Source: Frankiaceae bacterium | GTDB lineage: Bacteria > Actinomycetota > Actinomycetes > JAFAQI01 | Direction of reading: 5' to 3' | Length of the DNA stretch: 13,774 nucleotides | Assembly: GCA_030840545.1 (NCBI GenBank) | Contig: JAVEEH010000310.1 | Coordinates: forward strand, 1 to 13,774 | Shown here: positions 1 through 6,738 of the stretch, piece after piece | Position numbering within the stretch: position 1 is the first letter of the stretch | How the letters are laid out: each line of letters opens with the position of its first letter | The notes under the pieces: generated by a model | What the model was told of the DNA's origin: nothing | Seen by the model: the letters and a program-made list of their open reading frames with translations, nothing else | Database searches by the model: none | Program-made: the position numbers and the translations under genes

Positions 1-316
1 CGACGAGCAGATCGATCTGCGCGTCGATCGCCTCGATCGCGGCGTCCTTCGCGAACGCCGGTGGCACGAACACGACCGAGACGTCGGCGCCGGTCTCTTT
101 CATCGCCTCGCCCACGGTGGCGAACACCGGGATGCCGGAGCCGGAGCCGGCGCCGGAGGCGCCCTCGATCGCCACTGTGGTGCCGGCCTTGCGCGGGTTG
201 ACGCCACCGACGACCTGCGTGCCCGACGCGACCATGCGCCGGGTGTGCTTGGTGCCTTCCGATCCGGTGATGCCCTGGACGATGACCTTGCTGTCACCGG
301 TCAACCAGATGGCCAT
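1..316 (-). CDS. sucD: Succinyl-CoA ligase (ADP-forming) alpha subunit, N-terminal part only
   Basis: This is the 5' part of sucD, about 105 codons; the gene runs off the left edge. SucD binds CoA and carries the phosphohistidine of succinyl-CoA synthetase, which interconverts succinyl-CoA and succinate with nucleotide triphosphate formation in the TCA cycle. The visible N-terminus has the family pattern: MAIWLTGDSKVIVQGITGSE, then TKHTRRM and VGGVNPRKAGTT, which belong to the CoA-binding Rossmann domain. The phosphohistidine lies in the missing part. The ATG at 316-314 shares its A with the TGA stop of sucC (318-316), so the two are translationally coupled, as expected for a 1:1 complex. Identification is secure; only completeness is unknown. 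Confidence 0.95.
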   Translation of the reverse strand, partial: MAIWLTGDSKVIVQGITGSEGTKHTRRMVASGTQVVGGVNPRKAGTTVAIEGASGAGSGSGIPVFATVGEAMKETGADVSVVFVPPAFAKDAAIEAIDAQIDLLV

Positions 317-1506
317 CAGGCGCTCGCCAGCTCAGCGGCACGACGAGCCGCACCGTCCATGGTGTCGACCTGCTCGACGAGCGGGTGCGCGGCTTCGGTC
401 AGGATCCTGCGCCCCTCCTCGGCGTTGTTGCCGTCGAGTCGTACGACGAGGGGGCGGGTGAGCTCCTCCCCGCGGCCGGCGAGCAGATCCAGCGCGGACA
501 CGATGCCGTTGGCGACGGCGTCGCACGCGGTGATGCCACCGAAGACGTTGACGAAGACTGACCGCACGGCCGGGTCCGACAACACGATCTCCAGGCCGTT
601 GGCCATGACCTCGGCCGAGGCCCCACCGCCGATGTCGAGGAAGTTGGCCGGCCGGACGGCGCCCGCACCGCCGGGGGCGAGGCTTTCGCCGGCGTAGGCG
701 ACGACGTCGAGAGTCGACATCACCAGCCCGGCACCGTTGCCGATGATGCCGACCTCACCGTCGAGCTTGACGTAGTTGAGGCCCTTCTCCTTCGCCCGGA
801 CCTCGATCGGGTCGGTGGCCGAGTTGTCGCGATAGGCGTCGTGCACATCGGCGTGGCGGAAAGCTGCGTTGTCATCGAGCGTGACCTTGCCGTCGAGGGC
901 GAGCACGACGCCGTCCGATGTCTGCACCAGCGGGTTGACCTCGACCAGCGTCGCCTCCTCGCCGGTGAAGACGTCCCACAGCTTGAGGATCACGTTGACG
1001 GCCTGGTCGCGAATCGCCTCCGGCAGGGCTCCCTTGTCCGCGATCTCGAGCGCCTTGGCCTCATCGACCCCCGCGACCGGGTCGATCGGCACCCGGGCGA
1101 GCGCCTCGGGCTTCTCCACCGCGAGCTGCTCGATTTCCATGCCGCCCTCGGCCGAGCACATCGCGAGGTAGGCCCGGTTGCCCCGGTCGAGCAGGAAGGA
1201 CAGGTAGTACTCGGCGCCGATGTCGGCGGCCTCCGAGATCAGCACGGTGTGGACGGTCAGGCCCTTGATCTCCATGCCGAGAATGGCTCGGGCATGTGCT
1301 TCGGCGTCGGCTGGTGTCGCGGCGTACTTGACGCCACCAGCCTTGCCGCGGCCACCGGCCTTCACCTGCGCCTTGACCATCACCGGGCCGCCGAGCTGCT
1401 CGGCGGCGGCGCGGGCCTCCGCAGGTGTCGAGACGAGGGTCTGCCGCGTCGTCGGCACCCCGTACTTGGCGAACAGTTCCTTCGCTTGCCACTCGAACAG
1501 GTCCAC
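316..1506 (-). CDS. sucC: Succinyl-CoA ligase (ADP-forming) beta subunit
   Basis: SucC is the ATP-grasp, nucleotide- and succinate-binding subunit of succinyl-CoA synthetase, acting in the cytoplasm with SucD. The 396-residue product fits the usual 385-400. It begins VDLFEWQAKELFAKYGVPTT and continues with VMVKAQVKAGGRGKAGGVK, the ATP-grasp lysine/glycine region. Later come VEVNPLV (metal-binding Glu/Asn), ALDGKVTLDDNA, GNGAGLVMSTLD, and near the C-terminus NVFGGITACDAVANGI. I chose the GTG at 1506 because the family starts at this DLFE motif. An in-frame extension to 1554 adds 16 residues unlike the family. There is no Shine-Dalgarno sequence before the GTG, but a TANNNT box lies 8 bases upstream, suggesting a leaderless transcript. 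sucD follows with a one-base overlap. Confidence 0.96.
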   Translation of the reverse strand: MDLFEWQAKELFAKYGVPTTRQTLVSTPAEARAAAEQLGGPVMVKAQVKAGGRGKAGGVKYAATPADAEAHARAILGMEIKGLTVHTVLISEAADIGAEYYLSFLLDRGNRAYLAMCSAEGGMEIEQLAVEKPEALARVPIDPVAGVDEAKALEIADKGALPEAIRDQAVNVILKLWDVFTGEEATLVEVNPLVQTSDGVVLALDGKVTLDDNAAFRHADVHDAYRDNSATDPIEVRAKEKGLNYVKLDGEVGIIGNGAGLVMSTLDVVAYAGESLAPGGAGAVRPANFLDIGGGASAEVMANGLEIVLSDPAVRSVFVNVFGGITACDAVANGIVSALDLLAGRGEELTRPLVVRLDGNNAEEGRRILTEAAHPLVEQVDTMDGAARRAAELASA

Positions 1507-1514
1507 GGCGAGCG

Positions 1515-1543
1515 AGGTTACCCACGCTCGGCCAGGTTGTCGG
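1515..1543 (-). promoter_or_regulatory. Putative sucCD promoter, leaderless
   Basis: On the minus strand, CCGACA (1543-1538; 4 of 6 matches to TTGACA) is followed by a 17-base spacer and TAACCT (1520-1515; fits TANNNT). The -10 box ends 8 bases before the sucC GTG at 1506, so transcription could start at or next to the start codon. The lack of a Shine-Dalgarno sequence fits. This is pattern matching only, with no experimental support. Confidence 0.5.
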
Positions 1544-1554
1544 CACCGGCCCAC

Positions 1555-1573
1555 GGGCAGGATCAGGGCAGGA
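1555..1573. repeat. Short direct repeat in the sucC/hydrolase divergent spacer
   Basis: GGGCAGGA occurs at 1555-1562 and again at 1566-1573. The 11-base period is about one helical turn, so both copies would face the same side of the DNA. It lies between the divergent starts of sucC (1506) and the CocE-like gene (1604) and could be a regulator site. It is also short enough to be chance in this GC-rich DNA. Confidence 0.25.
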
Positions 1574-1603
1574 GTCTCCCGGTCTCATCACGAAAGGTCC
1601 GCT

Positions 1604-3622
1604 GTGACCCGCACCCGCATTGCGCTGCTGACGTCGGCCTTGGTGCTTCCCCTTGTGCTGGCGACGTCGACCGGTGCTGCGCAGGTGCCTTACACCGTCA
1701 CGGCGCTCAAGCTCACCGTCACCGTGCCCAACGAGTCACTAACCGGCGGCCCGCCGCAGACCTGCACCATCGTCGCCGACCTCTACAAGCCCAAGTCGGC
1801 CTCGAGCTCCCATCGCGTGCCGGCGATCCTGACGACCAACGGGTTCGGCGGCAGCAAGTCCGACCAGGCGGGCATCGGCCGGTTCGGGGCCGCCCATGGC
1901 TACGCCGTGCTGTCCTACTCCGGGCTGGGGTTCGGCGGCAGCGGGTGCAAGATCTCGCTCGACGACCCGTCCTACGACGGTGCGGCCGGCAGTCAGCTCG
2001 TGTCGTTCCTCGGCGGCAAGGCCGGCATCGCGAAGGACACCAGCGGCAACGCCGTGACCGTCACCTACGTCAAGCACGACCGGCTCGCCCACGACGGCCG
2101 GCATCACGCGTTCGACCCGCGGGTGGGCATGATCGGCGGCTCCTACGGCGGCCAGATCCAGTTCGCGATCGCCGGGGTCGACCCGCGGCTCGACACGATC
2201 ATCCCGATCATCACCTGGAACGACCTCGCCTACTCGCTGGCTCCCAACAACACGGGCTTGCGGCATGGCGTGACCTACCGCAACGACGCGCCGGGCACCG
2301 AGAAGTTCGACTGGGTCTCGCTGTTCTTCGGCCTCGGCATCGTCGACGGCGTTGAGGGCACGCAGGTCGACCCGGCGCGCAACGTCGGCTGCCCGAACTT
2401 CCTGACCGAGGCGTGCACGGCGAAGGCCGAGCTCGACGCCGGCGGCTTCGCGACGCAGGACGTCATCGACTTCGCCCGGCATGCGTCCGTCACGAGCTAC
2501 CTGAAGCACATCCGGATCCCGACGCTGCTCGCGCAGGGCCAGGCCGACACGTTGTTCAACCTCAACGAGGCGAGCGCCACCTATCGCGCCCTGCGCCGGC
2601 AGGGCACGCCGGTCAAGATGATCTGGCAGTCCTGGGGACACAGCCACGGGAGCGCGGCGCCGGGCGAGTGGAGCGGGGACGAGAAGGCGCTCTCGACCTA
2701 CGAGGGCAGGCGTTTCTTCGCCTGGTTCGACCACTACCTGAAGGGCGCGCACGTCAGCACCGGCCCCGCGTTCGCCTACTACCGCGACTGGGTGCCCTTC
2801 AAGGGTTCCGGCCCGGACACCGTCCAGTACGCCGGGGCGACCGGCTTCCCGGTCGGCCGGCAGCACCACTTCTGGCTGTCCGGCAGCAAGGCACTGGTCA
2901 CGGCCAAGTCAGCGCTGCGCGCCGGCACGGCGTCGTACTCCAACATCGGTGGCGGCATCCCGACGAGCTACTCGGAGACGAGTGAGTTCCAAGGCAGCGC
3001 GATCCCCGACGAGACGGCCAAGCCCACCGACGCCCAAGGCACCTTCTCGGCGTGGACGAGCGGCCGGCTGGGCCACTCGCTCGACGTCGTGGGCATCCCC
3101 ACGGCGCACCTGCACGTCTCGGCGCCCACGACTGCCAGCGGTGCACCGGTGACGCAGCTGCAGTTCTTCGCCAAGATCTACGACGTCGCTCCGAGCGGCT
3201 CGGTCGACCTGGTGCACCGGCTGGTCGCGCCGGTGCGTGTCTTCGACGCGACAAGGGCGATCACTGTCACGCTGCCGGGGATCGTGCATCGCTTCGCCAA
3301 GGGCCATCGGGTCGAGCTCGTCATCGCGGCCACCGACGCTGCCTACAAGAACGCCTATCCGCTGCAGCCGGTGACCATCTCCACCGGCCCGAAGTCGCCG
3401 AGCAGCCTGACGCTGCCCGTGGTCGGCGGCGCCCAGGCGCAGCCGGCCGGGTCCGGCGCACAGCAGGGCCAGGCCACGAACGCCGGGGGACGGGTCTCCG
3501 GTGGGGCGCTGGCGCAGACCGGCGGGTCGCCACTCATCGCGGCCCTCGGCGTGATTGCCGTCGCGATGTCGCTGGTGTCGCTGCGGCTCAGGCGGCGTCG
3601 GCCGGCGTCACGTGTGCCGTGA
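1604..3622 (+). CDS. Secreted CocE/NonD (X-Pro dipeptidyl-peptidase S15-like) hydrolase with LAXTG cell-wall anchor
   Basis: A 672-residue alpha/beta hydrolase of the CocE/NonD, peptidase S15 type. Members cleave esters, amides or X-Pro peptides; the substrate here is unknown. The first 26 or so residues are a Sec signal peptide (TRTR, then a Leu/Val/Ala core, ending near TGAA). The catalytic domain spans about 45-370, with nucleophile Ser180 in GGSYGGQ, probable acid Asp315 (GQADTLF) and His346 or His348 (WGHSHG). A beta-rich PepX_C-like domain follows at about 390-600. After a Gly/Gln-rich linker come LAQTG at 636-640, a hydrophobic helix at 643-661 and a tail with four consecutive arginines, the layout of a sortase substrate; LAXTG is the motif known for class E sortases. 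The GTG start is supported by GAAAGG at 1592-1597 and by the signal peptide. Longer in-frame starts upstream read across the sucC leader and are unlikely. Its 3' end overlaps the convergent B12-binding gene by 35 bases. Confidence 0.88.
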   Translation: MTRTRIALLTSALVLPLVLATSTGAAQVPYTVTALKLTVTVPNESLTGGPPQTCTIVADLYKPKSASSSHRVPAILTTNGFGGSKSDQAGIGRFGAAHGYAVLSYSGLGFGGSGCKISLDDPSYDGAAGSQLVSFLGGKAGIAKDTSGNAVTVTYVKHDRLAHDGRHHAFDPRVGMIGGSYGGQIQFAIAGVDPRLDTIIPIITWNDLAYSLAPNNTGLRHGVTYRNDAPGTEKFDWVSLFFGLGIVDGVEGTQVDPARNVGCPNFLTEACTAKAELDAGGFATQDVIDFARHASVTSYLKHIRIPTLLAQGQADTLFNLNEASATYRALRRQGTPVKMIWQSWGHSHGSAAPGEWSGDEKALSTYEGRRFFAWFDHYLKGAHVSTGPAFAYYRDWVPFKGSGPDTVQYAGATGFPVGRQHHFWLSGSKALVTAKSALRAGTASYSNIGGGIPTSYSETSEFQGSAIPDETAKPTDAQGTFSAWTSGRLGHSLDVVGIPTAHLHVSAPTTASGAPVTQLQFFAKIYDVAPSGSVDLVHRLVAPVRVFDATRAITVTLPGIVHRFAKGHRVELVIAATDAAYKNAYPLQPVTISTGPKSPSSLTLPVVGGAQAQPAGSGAQQGQATNAGGRVSGGALAQTGGSPLIAALGVIAVAMSLVSLRLRRRRPASRVP

Positions 3623-3992
3623 CCCACTCGACGATCTGGGTCGTGGTGGTGCCGGGCGTGAAAACAGCGGCGACTCCCAGCGCTTCGAGCTGTGGGATGT
3701 CGGCATCCGGGATGATGCCGCCGCCGAACACGACGATGTCGGTGGCGTCGCGCTCGCGCAGCAGCTCGATGACCCGCCGGAACAACGTCATGTGGGCCCC
3801 GGAGAGGATCGACAGCCCGATCGCTCGGGCGTCCTCCTGCACGGCGGTTTCGACGACCTGCTCAGGGGTCTGATGCAGGCCGGTGTAGATGACCTCCATG
3901 CCGGCGTCGCGCAGTGCGCGCGCGACGACCTTGGCGCCGCGGTCGTGGCCATCCAGCCCCGGCTTGGCGATGACGACGCGAATCGGCGCCAC
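3588..3992 (-). CDS. Cobalamin-binding small subunit of an acyl-CoA mutase (IcmB/MCM C-terminal type)
   Basis: A 134-residue stand-alone B12-binding domain, homologous to the C-terminal domain of methylmalonyl-CoA mutase and the right size for the separate small subunits (IcmB, HcmB) of isobutyryl- or 2-hydroxyisobutyryl-CoA mutases. The base-off/His-on signature is intact: KPGLDGHDRGAK (DxHxxG, with the cobalt-ligating His), LSILSGAH (SxL) and VVFGGGIIPD (GG). Further family features are IYTGLHQTPEQ and FTPGTTTTQIVEWV. The GTG start at 3992 is fixed by AGGAGGG (4005-3999) at 6-base spacing. No large catalytic subunit is in the window, so the mutase specificity cannot be told. It diverges from the fused carboxyltransferase 50 bases away, which fits acyl-CoA metabolism. 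Its end overlaps the convergent CocE-like gene by 35 bases. Confidence 0.9.
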   Translation of the reverse strand: MAPIRVVIAKPGLDGHDRGAKVVARALRDAGMEVIYTGLHQTPEQVVETAVQEDARAIGLSILSGAHMTLFRRVIELLRERDATDIVVFGGGIIPDADIPQLEALGVAAVFTPGTTTTQIVEWVTAHVTPADAA

Positions 3993-3998
3993 CGGCAA

Positions 3999-4005
3999 CC
4001 CTCCT
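3999..4005 (-). promoter_or_regulatory. Strong Shine-Dalgarno of the B12-binding subunit gene
   Basis: AGGAGGG on the minus strand, 6 bases before the GTG at 3992. It decides the start against an in-frame upstream GTG at 4142, whose extension is an Arg-rich shadow of the opposite gene. Confidence 0.85.
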
Positions 4006-4042
4006 GCCTCTCGACCGTGCTCTGCTGGGAGAGTAACCGGCT

Positions 4043-5566
4043 GTGACCGACTGGCGCGATGCCGTCCTCGTCGGCGTCGAGCCCTTGCTCGCATCCGACC
4101 CGACGCCGCTGGTCGCGGTCGAGGACGCGGACCCGACGCCACTGGTCGCGGTCGAGGAGGCGGACCCGACCGACGACGGCCCGGAGGAGCCGGCGAGCGT
4201 CGCAGGCGACACCGTCTGGGTCGGGCACGGTCGGATCGGGCGGGCCGACGTCGTTGTTGCCAGCTGGGACTTCCGCGTCCATGGCGGCAGCTTCGGCGAA
4301 CGTGACGCGACAGCCTTCGTCGCCGCCTGCGCGGAGGCCGCGACGACCCGGCGGCCGCTGGTGAGCATGCTGCGCAGCGGCGGGACGCGTCTGCAGGAAG
4401 GGATGCGGGCGCTGGTGGGCATCCCGCGCGCCCTGCTCGCCCTCGACCAGCTCGCCCGCGCCGGGGTGCCGCACATCGCGGTCGCCGACCATCCGAGCAC
4501 CGGTGGCGTGTGGGTGGCCATCGGCGCGACGGCGGATCTGCGCATCGGGGTGTCCGGCGCGACGGTCGGTTTCTCAGGACCCCGGGTGATCGAGGCGATG
4601 ACAGGCGTGGCGGTCCCCCGCGGCACCAACACGGCGGAGTCGGCGGAGGTCGCCGGCCTGCTCGACGCCGTGGTGGCCCCCGAGCGGTTGGCCACCTGGC
4701 TGGAGAACGCTCTCGTCACGCTTCGCCCGGACGAACCGCGACCGACCGTGCCGCCGGTGCCGGTCGGGGTGCCGGACCGATCCGGCTGGCAGCAGGTGGA
4801 GCGGTCCCGCGACGGCGACCGGCCGGGCGGAGCCGAGCTGCTCGAGGCGCTGCTCGACGACAGTCTGTTCGCGGAGGGATCCGCCGATGCTCCGCTCCCC
4901 GCGCGGCCGGTGCACCTGCGCTGCGGGGACGACTCGGTCTCGGCTGCGGTCGGCCGTTTGGGTGGTCACCGGGTGGTGCTGGTGGCTCTGACCGCACGCC
5001 GGGCCGGGCGCGCCACCCCACGCGGTTATGGCCTGCTCAGTCGCAGCGCCGAGCTCGCCGGTCGTCTGGACCTGAGCTGCGTGGTCCTCGTCGACACCGC
5101 CGGCGCCGACCCGCTCCCGCTCAGCGAACAGGCGGGCATCGCCCCCGCGATCGCCGCAGCGATGTCCGCCATGCTGCGGTGCCCGGCACCGACGCTCGCT
5201 GTGGTCCACGGGGAGGGCGGCTCGGGCGGCGCGCTCGCCGGCGCGGTCACCGACTGCGTGGCCATCACCGAGAACGGATGGTTCGCGGCCCTGGGTCCCG
5301 AAGGCGCCGCAGCGACGCTGCGGATCAGCCCGGAGCAGGCCGCCGACCTCATGGGCGTCGCGCCACGGGACCTGCTGGGCAGCGGCTTCGCCGACGCCCT
5401 CGCCCCGGCCGACGCCGACGGGCTGCGCGCCTGGACGGCGGCACGGCTGGACGGGCTGCGGGCGGTGGAGCCGGCCGACCGGTTGGCCCGCCGACACGCC
5501 CGGTGGTCGACCGCTTTGCCCGGTTCGTCCGTGTCTTCGTCGCCTGATTCCCCTGACATCGCGTGA
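4043..5566 (+). CDS. Acyl-CoA carboxylase carboxyltransferase, AccD-like and AccA-like halves fused
   Basis: A 507-residue carboxyltransferase that would move a carboxyl group from carboxybiotin to acetyl-CoA or a related acyl-CoA. Residues 1-55 are an acidic extension with an 11-residue tandem repeat. The N-half (about 55-235) is AccD-like: VHGGSFGERD, MLRSGGTRLQEGM (oxyanion glycines), HPSTGGVW and GFSGPRVIEAMTG. The C-half (about 285-490) is AccA-like: VDTAGADPLPLSEQ, HGEGGSGGALAGAV (oxyanion loop), LGPEGAAATL and APRDLLGSGFADA. The AccD zinc finger (four Cys) is absent. GGGAGAG-type purines just upstream (GGGAGAG at 4028-4034) support the GTG at 4043. No biotin carboxylase or biotin carrier is nearby, so the substrate cannot be assigned. 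A malonate decarboxylase-type transferase is the main alternative but fits the AccA-like C-half less well. It diverges from the mutase subunit gene. Confidence 0.87.
   Translation: MTDWRDAVLVGVEPLLASDPTPLVAVEDADPTPLVAVEEADPTDDGPEEPASVAGDTVWVGHGRIGRADVVVASWDFRVHGGSFGERDATAFVAACAEAATTRRPLVSMLRSGGTRLQEGMRALVGIPRALLALDQLARAGVPHIAVADHPSTGGVWVAIGATADLRIGVSGATVGFSGPRVIEAMTGVAVPRGTNTAESAEVAGLLDAVVAPERLATWLENALVTLRPDEPRPTVPPVPVGVPDRSGWQQVERSRDGDRPGGAELLEALLDDSLFAEGSADAPLPARPVHLRCGDDSVSAAVGRLGGHRVVLVALTARRAGRATPRGYGLLSRSAELAGRLDLSCVVLVDTAGADPLPLSEQAGIAPAIAAAMSAMLRCPAPTLAVVHGEGGSGGALAGAVTDCVAITENGWFAALGPEGAAATLRISPEQAADLMGVAPRDLLGSGFADALAPADADGLRAWTAARLDGLRAVEPADRLARRHARWSTALPGSSVSSSPDSPDIA
4097..4162 (+). 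repeat. 33-bp in-frame tandem duplication in the carboxyltransferase N-terminus
   Basis: Two adjacent 33-base units (4097-4129 and 4130-4162) agree at 31 of 33 positions and encode DPTPLVAVEDA and DPTPLVAVEEA. A third copy begins (DPT at 4163-4171) and then diverges. The repeat is in frame and lies before the first catalytic domain, in what looks like a flexible acidic extension. Confidence 0.9.
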
Positions 5567-5618
5567 CCGGACCGGCCGAATCCGAGCCGCACGCAGTGAG
5601 TTTCGCTACGGTCACGCT

Positions 5619-5624
5619 TAGATA
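5619..5624 (+). promoter_or_regulatory. Possible -10 box for the lipase gene
   Basis: TAGATA fits TANNNT and sits about 60 bases before the GTG at 5685 in the only spacer upstream of this gene. I see no convincing -35 hexamer 16-18 bases upstream. It would give a leader of roughly 55 bases containing the palindrome at 5634-5645. Confidence 0.3.
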
Positions 5625-5633
5625 CACGGCAGA

Positions 5634-5645
5634 CGTCGTACGACG
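5634..5645. repeat. 12-bp perfect palindrome in the lipase leader
   Basis: CGTCGTACGACG reads identically on both strands. It lies between the candidate -10 box (5619-5624) and the GTG at 5685, where a bound repressor would block initiation or early elongation. No regulator gene is adjacent, so an operator role is inference. Confidence 0.4.
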
Positions 5646-5684
5646 ACAACCGCACTTCCCCCTTGAACGTGGTGGAGGCATTGG

Positions 5685-6635
5685 GTGAAGAAGGCGGTTA
5701 AGCACGTCGGTGGTGTTGCGGCTCGAAGTGCCCGCAGCCTGCTGTCCCCGGCCGGCTTGCGCGGCAGCGCGATGGAGATGGCGTGGATCGCTGCTCACGT
5801 GGCGACCTATCCCTTCGGCGTCGCACAGGAGAAAGGCGCGCCGGAGCTGGAGCGCTTCACTCTCGAGGGGTTGCCGCCGGTGCACCGCGGGCTGCTCATC
5901 GGGGACGTCGAGGCAGCCGGCACTCCGATCCTGCTGGTGCACGGCCTCGTCGACAACAGGTCCATCTTCACGCTGCTGCGGCGGGCGCTACGACGACGCG
6001 GCTTCGGGCGGATCTGGACGATGAACTACCACGTCCTCACCCACGACCTGCGCGCCGCGGCGCAGCGACTCGCTGCCACGGTGGAGTCGATCTGCGAGCA
6101 GACCGGCTACGAGCGCATCCATGTCGTCGGCCACTCGATGGGCGGCATCGTGGCCCGCTACTACGTGCAGCGGATGGGTGGCGACACCCGCGTCCACACG
6201 CTGGTGACCCTCGGCTCGCCACACGCCGGCACCCTGGCCGCCCGGCTGCTGCCGCGCGGCGTCTGCCGGCAGCTGCGGCCGAGCAGCGACGTCATCGCCG
6301 AGCTGGCGCTGCCGGCGCCCGCCTGCCGGACCCGCTTCGTGTCGTTCTGGAGCGACCTCGACGTGCTCATCTCCCCCAAGCACGCCGCTCGGATCGACCA
6401 TGCGGACCTCAACGTCCGCAACGTCTTCGTCCGCGGCGTCGGGCACATGTCGCTGCCGATCCACGGGCGGGTCACCCGCGAGATCGCTGCCACCCTTGCC
6501 CATCTGGACACCGACGGGACGACCGTGTCCGCTGGCGTCACCCGTCTCGAGGTGCCGGCGAGCGCGGCGTCGGCCACCGAGGCCGACCGGCCCGCGCGGC
6601 CCCGGATCCGTGGGCGGTCCGCCTCTGCCGGCTGA
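5685..6635 (+). CDS. Alpha/beta-hydrolase lipase/esterase (LipA/EstA-like triacylglycerol lipase family)
   Basis: A 316-residue alpha/beta hydrolase, probably hydrolysing ester bonds of lipids; the substrate is unknown. Visible elements in order are LLVHGLVDN (oxyanion-hole HG strand), VVGHSMGGIVARYYVQ with nucleophile Ser151, TLGSPHAGT typical of the COG1075 lipases, FWSDLDVLISP with Asp224 or Asp226 as acid, and GVGHMSLP with His254. The first 45 residues (MKKAVKHVGGVAARSARSLL, then a moderately hydrophobic stretch) lack a clear Sec signal; they may attach the protein to the membrane. About 45 residues after the hydrolase fold look disordered. The GTG is chosen from GGAGG at 5674-5678, 6 bases upstream. 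It follows the carboxyltransferase by 118 bases and may have its own promoter. Confidence 0.87.
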   Translation: MKKAVKHVGGVAARSARSLLSPAGLRGSAMEMAWIAAHVATYPFGVAQEKGAPELERFTLEGLPPVHRGLLIGDVEAAGTPILLVHGLVDNRSIFTLLRRALRRRGFGRIWTMNYHVLTHDLRAAAQRLAATVESICEQTGYERIHVVGHSMGGIVARYYVQRMGGDTRVHTLVTLGSPHAGTLAARLLPRGVCRQLRPSSDVIAELALPAPACRTRFVSFWSDLDVLISPKHAARIDHADLNVRNVFVRGVGHMSLPIHGRVTREIAATLAHLDTDGTTVSAGVTRLEVPASAASATEADRPARPRIRGRSASAG

Positions 6636-6642
6636 GCGGCAG
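6625..6642 (+). terminator. Weak hairpin across the lipase stop codon
   Basis: CTGCCG (6625-6630) pairs with CGGCAG (6637-6642) around a 6-base loop containing the TGA. There is no T-run after it. It may attenuate transcription into the M23 gene, or be incidental. Confidence 0.3.
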
Positions 6643-6669
6643 GATTTCCCAGCCGGGCCGCGAAGACCC

Positions 6670-6675
6670 TAGATT
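6670..6675 (+). promoter_or_regulatory. Possible -10 box for the M23 peptidase gene
   Basis: TAGATT (TANNNT) lies in the 103-base spacer before the M23 gene. I see no recognisable -35. Transcription would start near 6682-6684, about 55 bases before the ATG at 6739. Confidence 0.35.
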
Positions 6676-6738
6676 GACCCGTCATGCCGCCTCGCCGCGG
6701 CTGTCTGCGCCCGTTCGCGACGAGGAGACCTCCACCGC

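Noticed and set aside
841..2355. A 504-codon open frame on the plus strand crossing the sucC start and the hydrolase gene
   Set aside because: It runs antisense to sucC and then in the wrong frame through the hydrolase. The composition is that of a shadow frame.
1739..2869. A 376-codon open frame on the minus strand
   Set aside because: It is antisense to the CocE-like hydrolase, which has clear catalytic motifs. There is no recognisable domain or start signal.
4574..5497. A 307-codon open frame on the minus strand
   Set aside because: It is antisense to the fused carboxyltransferase and has no domain features.
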